From: Deinococcus hopiensis KR-140
GTDB taxonomy: Bacteria; Deinococcota; Deinococci; Deinococcales; Deinococcaceae
DNA: 64,000 nt
Direction: 5' to 3'
Assembly (NCBI GenBank): GCA_943327755.2
Contig: CALPYF020000003.1
Location: forward strand, 1-64,000
The translations under genes and the position numbers were made by a program. Positions 53,532 to 64,000 of this stretch are shown here, piece after piece (position 1 is the stretch's first letter; each line of letters starts with the position of its first letter). The notes under the pieces were generated by a model that saw nothing but the letters and a program-made list of their open reading frames with translations, did no database searches and was not told where the DNA came from.

Positions 53532-53563
53532 AAGGACGGACAGGCCACTCCCTGTCCGTCCTT
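53532..53563 (-). terminator. Terminator between parvulin gene and wecB
   Basis: Perfect 13-bp stem (53532-53544 with 53551-53563), 6-nt loop CCACTC. Read on the minus strand it is followed by TTTTCG, so it ends the wecA-wecB operon; it may also stop the plus-strand gene. Confidence 0.8.
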
Positions 53564-53581
53564 CGTCCCGACTGCCACCTG

Positions 53582-55854
<2,273 letters not shown>

Positions 55855-55955
55855 AAACGGCCCCAAGTGTAACGGCTGCCACGGCCAGAAGGTTCAGGTG
55901 GGTTGAACGCGGTCTCATCCAGTGCGGCGCGCGGCAGGGGGACCCGGGCGTCCGG

Positions 55956-57731
55956 TCAGGGGGTCACGGTCAGGACCGTGACGCTGCCCAGGCCGTCCAG
56001 CGGCCCGGCACCGACGCTCAGGCTGCGGCTGTCGGCACTCCAGGCCAGGAAGGTGGGGGGGGCATCGAACGGGGCGCTGCGGGCCAGCTCCCGGCCACTG
56101 GCGGGATCGTGCAGGGTCACGACCCAGCCGCCCGACGTGGACGTTCCCAGCGCCAGCAGCGTGCTGTCCGGACTGAACCGGGCGGGCGCGCCGCCCCCCA
56201 GGGTGGCGACCGGCTGCCGCTGGCCCGGCAGGTACAGATCCGTCCGGCCGTCGGCCCGCAGGTACGCGAACGCGCCCTTGCCGCTGATCTGCACGTCTCG
56301 GTAGGCGGCGCCCGGCTGCGCGGGCAGCGGGAAGGTCTTGCGGCTGGCGAGCAGCATGACGCGCGGGTCACCCCTCACCGGGAAGAGGTAGGCGCGGGTG
56401 GCGTCCGGTGAGACCGTCACGCGGGCGTAGGTGCCGGCCACGCTGGCGACGATCCGCCCGGTCTTCTGCGCGGTGACGCTGAACCCCTGGTCGTTCCAGG
56501 TGGCGGCGTGGTTGCCCCAGTGGTTCAGACTCAGGTGGTCGGCGGCGCGCTGCCCGGGCAGGAGCCGCAGCCCGCCACCCTGCACCTCCGCGAGGGCGCC
56601 TGCGCGCAGGGTGAAGGCGGCGCGCCCCACGCCCTGCACGTCCTGCACGCCGCTGGCCAGCCCCCGGCCGTCCGGGCCGCGCAGGGTGCCACCGGCGAGG
56701 GTCAGCAGCTGCCCGTCCGGCCCCACGGCGCCCCCGGTGACGGTGCCCGGCAGGGTCAGGAGGGGCCGCGCGCCGCTCAGGTCCGGCCGGCTGAGATTCA
56801 GGCCCGGCCCGGTCAGGGTCAGCAGGTCCTCCGCCCCGGTCAGGGTTGCCGGTGCGCCCCGCAGGCCGGGCACCACCCGGCGGGTCTCGCGGTGGCCGGT
56901 CTGAAGGTCGCGGACCTGCGTCTCGCCGTCCCGCAGGATCAGCGCGGTGTTGTCCCGAAGGGGCAGCGCGCTGAGCGGGCCGGCCAGTTCAGGGTCGGCG
57001 GCGCGCAGCACCGTCGTGGCGGGGTGGCCGTCTCGCAGCGCCGTGACGCCCTGGGCCGTCTGGACGGTGGCGCTGCGCCCGTCGGCACTGAAGTGCACGG
57101 CGCCGGGCGGACACGCCGCGTCGCAGCTGCTGCCGCTCAGGACGCGCAGGGTCTGTGTGTCGAGCAGTTGCGTGCGCCCACCCCGGCCCGCGACCGCCCG
57201 CAGCCCGTCGGGAGCCACGCGCAAGGTGGTGACCGGCGTCCGGTCGAGGGGACTGCGCAGGAACCCTGGCAGCGTGACGCGCTCCAGGCCCGCCGGGGAG
57301 CCGATCAGCAGCGTGCCGTCCGCCGCGAAGCCGGCGCCGCTGAGGCCGGGAACACTCAGCGTGCCCGTCACCCTGTGGGTGGACAGGTCGATCAGGTCGA
57401 GCCGACCGTCACTGAGGACCGCCGCCAGCCGCGCGTCCACACTGACGGTCACGCTCTGACAGCGGACGGGCAGGGCCACGGCGCTCGGGCGGGCGGCGGG
57501 GTCGCCTGGGCCCACCGCGTTCACGCTGAGCAGGCGTGAGCCCAGGCACAGGTGAAGCCGTCCGGCGGCATCCAATCCGACGGCCTGCAGGGCGACCGGG
57601 CCCGGGAGGGCCGGCGCGTCCCGGACGGTCAGGGTGACGCCGCTGGCCGCGCCGAGCGTCAGGGCGACTCCCAGGATGCCGGCGCGGCGCCGGGCCGGAT
57701 GGGCCGGGGCTGAACAGGAGGAACAGGGCAC
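55956..57731 (-). CDS. Exported beta-propeller (WD40/YncE-like) protein
   Basis: 591 aa from GTG 57731, set by TACACT 7 nt upstream. The N-terminus has a Cys cluster (PCSSCSAPAHPARRRAGILG) and a hydrophobic segment VALTLGAASGVTL that may be a signal/anchor. The rest is repeated beta-blade sequence: SVSVDARLAAVLSDGRLDLI-type, VTTLRVAPDGLRAVAGRGGR, VHFSADGRSATVQTAQGVTA, ARFSPDSTLLALGTSTSGGW and WSADSRSLSVGAG. Such propellers bind ligands or proteins outside the cytoplasm. No enzyme motif seen. Confidence 0.8.
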   Translation of the reverse strand: MPCSSCSAPAHPARRRAGILGVALTLGAASGVTLTVRDAPALPGPVALQAVGLDAAGRLHLCLGSRLLSVNAVGPGDPAARPSAVALPVRCQSVTVSVDARLAAVLSDGRLDLIDLSTHRVTGTLSVPGLSGAGFAADGTLLIGSPAGLERVTLPGFLRSPLDRTPVTTLRVAPDGLRAVAGRGGRTQLLDTQTLRVLSGSSCDAACPPGAVHFSADGRSATVQTAQGVTALRDGHPATTVLRAADPELAGPLSALPLRDNTALILRDGETQVRDLQTGHRETRRVVPGLRGAPATLTGAEDLLTLTGPGLNLSRPDLSGARPLLTLPGTVTGGAVGPDGQLLTLAGGTLRGPDGRGLASGVQDVQGVGRAAFTLRAGALAEVQGGGLRLLPGQRAADHLSLNHWGNHAATWNDQGFSVTAQKTGRIVASVAGTYARVTVSPDATRAYLFPVRGDPRVMLLASRKTFPLPAQPGAAYRDVQISGKGAFAYLRADGRTDLYLPGQRQPVATLGGGAPARFSPDSTLLALGTSTSGGWVVTLHDPASGRELARSAPFDAPPTFLAWSADSRSLSVGAGPLDGLGSVTVLTVTP

Positions 57732-57738
57732 GCGGCGG

Positions 57739-57744
57739 AGTGTA
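57739..57744 (-). promoter_or_regulatory. -10 box of leaderless beta-propeller gene
   Basis: TACACT on the minus strand, 7 nt before GTG 57731. Confidence 0.55.
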
Positions 57745-57800
57745 GCGCGCGCGGCCTGACTGCCGCCTTGCTGGTCCCCGCCCAGCCCGCGCCACACGGG

Positions 57801-57843
57801 GGCGGCGGGCCCCCCGGTCCTACTCACCTGGGGGCCCGCCGCC
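57801..57843. terminator. Perfect hairpin after glgC
   Basis: 14-bp stem (57801-57814 with 57830-57843), 15-nt loop. It lies 26 nt beyond the glgC stop. No T-tract on the minus strand. Confidence 0.6.
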
Positions 57844-57868
57844 TCTGTGCGCTTCGTCTCAGACGGAT

Positions 57869-59110
57869 TTAGAAGGTGTACCCCTTGGGCACCACGACCA
57901 CGCCACTGTCCGTGACGGTGAAGCCCCGGTCGCGGTCTTCCTCGGCGTTCAGGCCGATCTTCATGCCGGGCGGGATGATCACGTTCTTGTCCACGATGCA
58001 GTTACGCAGGTGGGCGTGGCGGCCGACCTCGACATCGTCGAACAGCACGCAGCTTTCCACCAGCGAGTACGAGTGGGTGTGCACGCCGCGTCCCAGCACG
58101 CTGTCGCGCACCGTGCCGCCACTGATGATGGTCCCCCCGGCCATGATCGAGTTGAAGGCCTGCCCCTTGCGCCCGTCACTCTCGTGGACGAATTTGGCGG
58201 GCGGGGAGAACTCGCTGCTGGTCCGCAGCGGCCACTGCGGGTTGTAGATGTCGAACTCGGGATTCACGCTGACCAGATCCATGTTCGCCGCGAAGTAGGC
58301 GTCCAGGGTGCCCACGTCCCGCCAGTAGGTGTTGGGGCCCGTCTGACCGGGGATGGGGTTGCGGTGGAAGTCGTAGGCCAGGACGTTGTAGCCGTCGCTC
58401 AGCGCGCGGGGAATGACGTCCCCACCGAAGTCGAAGCCGGCCTCGCCGCCGCCCATGTTCGTCTCGAGCAGTTCTTCCAGCGCGCGGCGCGAGAAGATGT
58501 AGTTGCCCATACTGGTCAGGCTGGTGCCCTCCTGCCCGGGGATGCTGGGGGGGTCCTTGGGTTTTTCCAGGAAGTCCGTGACGCGCCAGTTCTGGTCGAC
58601 GTGCATCACGCCGAACTGGTGGGCCTGGGACTGCGGCATGGGGTACGCCGCGATGGTGACGTCGGCGCGGGAATCGATGTGCTTTTGCAGCATGTGCTCG
58701 ACGTTCATCTTGTAGATGTGGTCGCCGCTGAAGATGGCGACGTAGTCGGCCTCGTAGTTGTCGATGAGGTGCATGTTCTGGTACACGGCGTCGGCAGTGC
58801 CGCGGTACCACACGGGCCCGAGTTCCTCGATGCGGTACATCTGCGCGGGCACCAGCGTGATGAAGTAGTCGCTGAGGAACGTCCCGAAGCGCCAGCCGCG
58901 CTGGATGTGCTCGGTGAGGCTCTGCGCCTTGTACTGCGTGAGCACGTAGATGGAGAACACGCCACTGTTGATGAAGTTGTTGATGGCGAAGTCGATGATG
59001 CGGTACTTGCTGCCGAACGGCACGGCTGGCTTGCTGCGCTTCTGCGTCAGCGGGGCCAGGCGACTGCCCTGTCCGCCCGCGAGGATCATTCCCAGAACGC
59101 GTGGTTTCAT
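57869..59110 (-). CDS. glgC: Glucose-1-phosphate adenylyltransferase
   Basis: 413 aa from ATG 59110 with GGAGGGAACA upstream; sequence before this is not family-like. Nucleotidyltransferase motif GGQGSRLAPLTQKRSKPAVP, YRIIDFAINNFINSGV, GTADAVYQNMHLI, FSGDHIYKMN and the GlcP-binding FLEKPKDPP. The C-terminal beta-helix ends GVVVVPKGYTF. It makes ADP-glucose, committing step of glycogen synthesis. A likely -10 box TATTGT lies at 59168-59173 (minus), about 60 nt before the start. Confidence 0.96.
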   Translation of the reverse strand: MKPRVLGMILAGGQGSRLAPLTQKRSKPAVPFGSKYRIIDFAINNFINSGVFSIYVLTQYKAQSLTEHIQRGWRFGTFLSDYFITLVPAQMYRIEELGPVWYRGTADAVYQNMHLIDNYEADYVAIFSGDHIYKMNVEHMLQKHIDSRADVTIAAYPMPQSQAHQFGVMHVDQNWRVTDFLEKPKDPPSIPGQEGTSLTSMGNYIFSRRALEELLETNMGGGEAGFDFGGDVIPRALSDGYNVLAYDFHRNPIPGQTGPNTYWRDVGTLDAYFAANMDLVSVNPEFDIYNPQWPLRTSSEFSPPAKFVHESDGRKGQAFNSIMAGGTIISGGTVRDSVLGRGVHTHSYSLVESCVLFDDVEVGRHAHLRNCIVDKNVIIPPGMKIGLNAEEDRDRGFTVTDSGVVVVPKGYTF

Positions 59111-59305
59111 GTGTGTTCCCTCCAGTAGGTGCCGGTGGACGTGGGCTGACGGTTCCTGCGTGCGCTCACAATACCCGGGCCTGGGGCAGCCGCGTGCGCC
59201 GCAGCCTGAACGAGTGCGCCGCGGCGCTCCGCACCGGCGCCCGGGGCACACCTGGGGCGTTGCGGCCCGGGGGCACGTCAGGGTCGGCGGAAGACGCCGC
59301 CTACC

Positions 59306-60217
59306 CTAGCGGGCCAGCTGCCGGGTCAGGTGCCGCGCGGCTTCATCCGGACTTAACAGCGGGGCGCGCAGCTGCGTCCGCGTGAAGGTCAGCTGCCGCT
59401 TGGCGTACTGCCGGGTGGCGAGCGTGATCTGCGCGGCAGCCTCGGGGACGCTCAGGGTACCGCGCGCGACGGCCAGCGCCTCGCGGTAGCCCAGGGTCTG
59501 CCACGCGGTGGGGCGCGGCTGCAGCGCCGGGTCCAGCTGCCCGGCCAGCCACTCGGCCTCCTGCGCCCAGCCCCGGCGGAACATCTCCAGGATGCGGTCA
59601 TGCATGCGGGCCTCGAGGTCCCCCGGTGGGCGCGTGAACGCGATGGGTGCGTACGTGAAGGCCGGTTCGCTGCGCCCGAAGGACCCCGGGTACCGGCCGG
59701 TGCGGCGGTGGACCTCCACGGCACGCACCACGCGGCGGGGATTGCGTTCCATGCGCGCCGCCTCGGCGGGATCCGTGGCGGCGATCTCGGCCAGCAGGGC
59801 GTCCAGTCCGCGCGCCTCCAGGTCGGCCTCCACCTGCGCGCGCACCTGCGGGTCGCTGGGTGGCGTCTGCGGCAGCCCGTCCAGCAGCCCCTGCAGGTAG
59901 AACCCGGTTCCCCCCACTACCAGGGGCGTGCGCCCGCGCGCGAGGATGTCCCGGATGGCCGCCTCGGCCAGCGTCACGAAGCGCGCCACGTCGAAGGGCT
60001 CGGTCACGTCCGCCACGTCGATCAGGTGGTGCGGCACCTGCGCCCGCTCGGCCGCGTCCGGTTTCGCCGTACCGATGTCCAGACCGCGGTACACCGTGAA
60101 GGCGTCCGCACTGACGATCTCCGCCCCGGCGGCGCGGGCCGCGTCCAGGGCCAGCGCGGACTTTCCGGCGGCGGTCGGGGCGGTCAGGATCGGGACAGGG
60201 CGGGACTCGTGGGGCAC
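59306..60217 (-). CDS. miaA: tRNA dimethylallyltransferase
   Basis: 303 aa from GTG 60217 (PHESRPVPILTAPTAAGKSA). An ATG 12 nt upstream falls in the TATGAT box, so GTG is preferred. P-loop APTAAGKSALALDAARAAGA, then SADAFTVYRGLDIGTAKPDA, PHHLIDVADVTEPFDVARF and VVGGTGFYLQGLLDGLP. It adds the isopentenyl group to A37 of tRNAs reading UNN codons. All four signature blocks are present. Confidence 0.95.
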   Translation of the reverse strand: MPHESRPVPILTAPTAAGKSALALDAARAAGAEIVSADAFTVYRGLDIGTAKPDAAERAQVPHHLIDVADVTEPFDVARFVTLAEAAIRDILARGRTPLVVGGTGFYLQGLLDGLPQTPPSDPQVRAQVEADLEARGLDALLAEIAATDPAEAARMERNPRRVVRAVEVHRRTGRYPGSFGRSEPAFTYAPIAFTRPPGDLEARMHDRILEMFRRGWAQEAEWLAGQLDPALQPRPTAWQTLGYREALAVARGTLSVPEAAAQITLATRQYAKRQLTFTRTQLRAPLLSPDEAARHLTRQLAR

Positions 60218-60224
60218 GCGCCCG

Positions 60225-60230
60225 ATCATA
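60225..60230 (-). promoter_or_regulatory. -10 box of leaderless miaA
   Basis: TATGAT on the minus strand, 7 nt before GTG 60217. Confidence 0.55.
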
Positions 60231-60360
60231 GCGGCGCCCGGCGCAGGCCCGCCCGGCCCCGACCGTCTGCCGGGGGCTCCGGCTGGAGCGTCCTCAGGGC
60301 CACCCTGGCAGCGCCGGCGTCCGGTCGGCAGGTCCACAGTGTGCCCGGCCCGGTGGGTGC

Positions 60361-60366
60361 TAGCCT
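60361..60366 (+). promoter_or_regulatory. -10 box of leaderless hsp20
   Basis: TAGCCT followed by 7 nt and ATG 60374. Confidence 0.5.
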
Positions 60367-60373
60367 GGGCCGC

Positions 60374-60763
60374 ATGAACGAGCCGGTGCTGGCGCGACTG
60401 CAACACCTCATGACGCTGCGCGAGGAGGTCGAGTCCCTCGCGGGGGTCGGGCCCTGGACGCCCGCCGCCGACTGGTGCGACGGCGACACCCACCTGGAAC
60501 TGCACTTGGACGTGCCCGGCGTGCAGCCGGGCAGCCTGGAACTGCTGGAGGAGGGCGACACCGTCACCGTGGCCGGGCAGCGCCCCGAGGGCACGCGCCT
60601 GCTGCACGCCGAGCGGCCCACCGGTACCTTCCGGCGCACCTTCACCTTCCCGGAACCGGTGCTGGCGCAGTCCGGGCAGGCGACTCTCAGCGGCGGGATC
60701 CTGGTCGTGAAGTTCGAGAAGCGTCACCCCACCATCAACGTGCCGGTGCGCGGCGAGGACTGA
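60374..60763 (+). CDS. Hsp20/alpha-crystallin small heat-shock protein
   Basis: 129 aa. The alpha-crystallin domain spans ~residues 35-125: ADWCDGDTHLELHLDVPGVQ, LELLEEGDTVTVAGQRPEG, TFRRTFTFPEPVLAQSGQAT and LSGGILVVKFEKRHPTINV, with the conserved G-I-L-V-V motif. The N-terminal arm is short and no IxI tail is evident. It acts as an ATP-independent holdase under stress. It is divergent from miaA. Confidence 0.93.
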   Translation: MNEPVLARLQHLMTLREEVESLAGVGPWTPAADWCDGDTHLELHLDVPGVQPGSLELLEEGDTVTVAGQRPEGTRLLHAERPTGTFRRTFTFPEPVLAQSGQATLSGGILVVKFEKRHPTINVPVRGED

Positions 60764-60906
60764 GTCCTCCGGCGCGGCGGTGCGCGGCCCCATCGGCCGG
60801 CCCACGGCCGCACCGCTCCACCTGCCACTCCTCACGCGGAGGGATCTGACCTTCACCTCTCCCCCACCGCGCCCGCCGGAAGAGGCGACGTCCGGGGGGC
60901 ATCCCG

Positions 60907-60912
60907 TATCCT
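60907..60912 (+). promoter_or_regulatory. -10 box of leaderless holin-like gene
   Basis: TATCCT followed by 6 nt and ATG 60919. Confidence 0.5.
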
Positions 60913-60918
60913 GCGGGC

Positions 60919-61284
60919 ATGGGTTTCGTTCTTCGGTTGCTGGTCAGTGCGCTGGCCCTGTACCTCCTGACGCGCGTGTACGGCGGCGTGAGTTTCGCGC
61001 CGGGCGCGGACGTGCTGAGCGTGGTCATCGCGGCGGTGGTGATGGGGATCGTCAACGCGCTGGTGCGGCCGGTGCTGCTGCTGCTGTCGCTGCCGGTGAA
61101 TATCCTGACGCTGGGGCTGTTCACGCTGGTGGTGAACGGCGTGGTGCTGTGGCTGGTGGCCGCCGCGACGGCCCTGAACGTCAGCGGCTTCGGCGCGGCC
61201 ATTGTCGGCGCGGTGGTGCTCGCCGTGATCTCGTGGGTGCTGGACGCCGTCGTCGGCGCGCTGGGGCTGGAGCGTCGCCAGTGA
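60919..61284 (+). CDS. Phage-holin-4/YvlD-like membrane protein
   Basis: 121 aa, four membrane segments: FVLRLLVSALALYLLTRVYG, VLSVVIAAVVMGIVNALVRP, LSLPVNILTLGLFTLVVNGV and AAIVGAVVLAVISWVLDAVV. The NALVRPVLLLLSLPVNILTLGLF pattern matches the mycobacterial 4-TM/YvlD family (DUF360-like), annotated as phage holin superfamily although no lysis module is present. Its stop overlaps the panC start (GTGA). Confidence 0.88.
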   Translation: MGFVLRLLVSALALYLLTRVYGGVSFAPGADVLSVVIAAVVMGIVNALVRPVLLLLSLPVNILTLGLFTLVVNGVVLWLVAAATALNVSGFGAAIVGAVVLAVISWVLDAVVGALGLERRQ

Positions 61285-62146
61285 CGGCGGCAGTGCGGCC
61301 TCAGGTGCTGGTCACGCCCGCCGAGGTGCGGCGGCGCGTGGCGGGGCGTCGCGTGGCGTTCGTCCCCACCATGGGATACCTGCATGAGGGACATGCCACG
61401 CTGATCCGCGCGGCGCGTGAGGCAGCCGGGCCGGACGGGCTGGTGGTGGTCAGCGTGTTCGTGAATCCCATGCAGTTCGGCCCGAACGAGGATCTGAGCC
61501 GCTACCCGCGCGACCTGGACCGCGACCTGACCGTGGCGGGCGAGGCGGGCGCGGACGTGCTGTTCCACCCGGAGGTGAGCACCATGTACCCCGAGGGCTA
61601 CAGCACCAGCGTGACCGTGCAGGGCGTCAGCGACGGCCTGGACGGCGCGGCCCGCCCCGGGCATTTCACGGGCGTGGCGACCGTCGTGCTGAAACTGCTC
61701 CATCTGGTGCGGCCCGACGTGGCGCTGTTCGGCGAGAAGGACTGGCAGCAGCTGGCCGTGATCCGGCGCATGGTGCGCGACCTGAATGTCGGGGTGGAGA
61801 TCCGGGGCGTGCCCACGGTGCGCGCCCCGTCCGGGCTGGCCCTGAGCAGCCGCAACAGTTACCTGACTGCCGAAGAGCAGGCGAGGGCCGCCGTGCTCTC
61901 ACGCGCGCTGTCCGCCGTGCAGGCGGCTTACCTGGCAGGCGAGCGGGCCACCGCCGCGCTGGAGACGGCCGGGCGCGCCGTGCTGGCCGGGGAAGCCGGG
62001 CTGAGCCTGGACTACCTCACCGTCGTGGGGGGGGATATGCAGACGCGGGAAATGGTGGACAATGATCCCATGAACCGCGTCTTGGTGGCGGCCCGGCTGT
62101 TCGGGGTGCGCCTGATCGACAACATGCCGCTCGACCCGGGTGCCGC

Positions 62147-62150
<4 letters not shown>
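61281..62150 (+). CDS. panC: Pantothenate synthetase
   Basis: 289 aa from GTG 61281. Blocks: VAFVPTMGYLHEGHATLIRA (HxGH ATP site), VVVSVFVNPMQFGPNEDLSR, PGHFTGVATVVLKLLHLVRP, ALFGEKDWQQLAVIRRMVRD (KMSKS-like region) and RAPSGLALSSRNSYL. It condenses pantoate with beta-alanine to make pantothenate. The GTG overlaps the membrane protein stop and its own stop overlaps the pilT start, so three genes are coupled. Confidence 0.96.
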
Positions 62151-63223
<1,073 letters not shown>

Positions 63224-63235
63224 GCCGACGCCCGT

Positions 63236-63282
63236 CAGCGCACCCCAGGCCCTCGCCCGGGGTGCGCTGCGTGCCGGCTTTT
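63236..63282 (+). terminator. Terminator-like hairpin after pilT
   Basis: Perfect 11-bp stem (63236-63246 with 63259-63269), then CTTTTGTT beginning about 9 nt later. Confidence 0.65.
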
Positions 63283-63318
63283 GTTGTCTGGGTGGCCCCC
63301 AATCCGGCCTGGCCCGCG

Positions 63319-63327
63319 TGGTATGCT
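63319..63327 (+). promoter_or_regulatory. Extended -10 box upstream of ABC ATPase gene
   Basis: TG-G-TATGCT, ending ~130 nt before the ATG at 63457. The intervening sequence is an untranslated leader. No clear -35 box. Confidence 0.45.
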
Positions 63328-63456
63328 ACGCGGGTCAGCGCGGCTTGAATGGACACCTGGGATTCACTCACGTACCCCGGTTACCCGACCCGCCCACACC
63401 ACGACCGGTGCGGGCCCACTCACGGGTAAGAGCAGGGGCGAAAAGGTAGGCACGTC

Positions 63457-64000
<544 letters not shown>

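Noticed and set aside
60919..61284. Holin-like gene taken as prophage evidence
   Set aside because: No lysin, integrase, attachment site or phage structural gene is near; the family is widespread as a cellular membrane protein and it is coupled to panC.

Overview
The window is chromosomal DNA from a member of the genus Deinococcus. This is inferred from high GC content, the bacillithiol gene bshA, a FemX-type peptidoglycan branching enzyme, two Tat-exported ferritin-like paralogues, PilT, and many genes whose start codon lies 5-8 nt downstream of a TANNNT -10 box, the leaderless arrangement described in Deinococcus. It is almost fully coding, with many 1-14 nt gene overlaps. I see no CRISPR array, prophage, transposase or rRNA. 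There is one tRNA, tRNA-Pro(CGG).

Layout. 0-3.5 kb (- strand): two Tat-signal ferritin-like proteins, TatA, an ECF sigma factor and its membrane anti-sigma factor. 3.7-11.6 kb: RluD-type pseudouridine synthase, a DEAD-box RNA helicase with a long leader and Gly/Arg tail, two metallophosphoesterases, a MerR / duplicated membrane protein / aldo-keto reductase operon, tRNA-Pro and a TPR lipid- or periplasm-targeted protein. 11.8-15.9 kb (+): a large STAND-like NTPase with a TPR-like region, overlapping two uncharacterised genes and a DJ-1/PfpI-like protein lacking the usual cysteine. 15.9-20.0 kb (-): a fully overlapping five-gene operon of two sugar ABC permeases, a Nudix hydrolase, a lipoprotein and an FAD oxidoreductase. 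20.1-29.3 kb: a small stress-type protein, isocitrate dehydrogenase, MsrA, a TrmH-type methyltransferase, an SPFH protein, a DUF4388/roadblock signalling protein with an apparent internal start, and bshA preceded by a coupled 17-codon ORF.

29.5-42 kb: a GH13 alpha-glucosidase/neopullulanase, a gamma carbonic anhydrase-like protein, cold-shock protein, a DUF898/M48 membrane pair, a ROK kinase, P5C dehydrogenase (pruA), DinB-like, class III aminotransferase and OsmC. Two copies of a short dispersed intergenic element lie at 31.3 and 39.3 kb. 42-55.9 kb: an aroE / CHASE-PAS-GAF kinase / receiver-kinase operon, phoH-ybeY-dgkA, FemX, a parvulin foldase and a wecA-wecB envelope glycan operon. 55.9-64 kb: a secreted beta-propeller, glgC, miaA, Hsp20, a holin-like membrane protein, panC, pilT, and the start of an MsmX/UgpC-type ABC ATPase cut by the window end.

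Functional links: envelope building (wecA, wecB, femX, dgkA, parvulin), redox and stress defence (bshA, msrA, osmC, ferritin-like proteins, Hsp20, csp) and carbohydrate handling (ABC permeases, GH13, glgC, ROK, ABC ATPase) recur. Start codons were revised downstream for many genes from Shine-Dalgarno sequences or adjacent -10 boxes. Functions are family-level assignments from reading the sequence; no database search was run.
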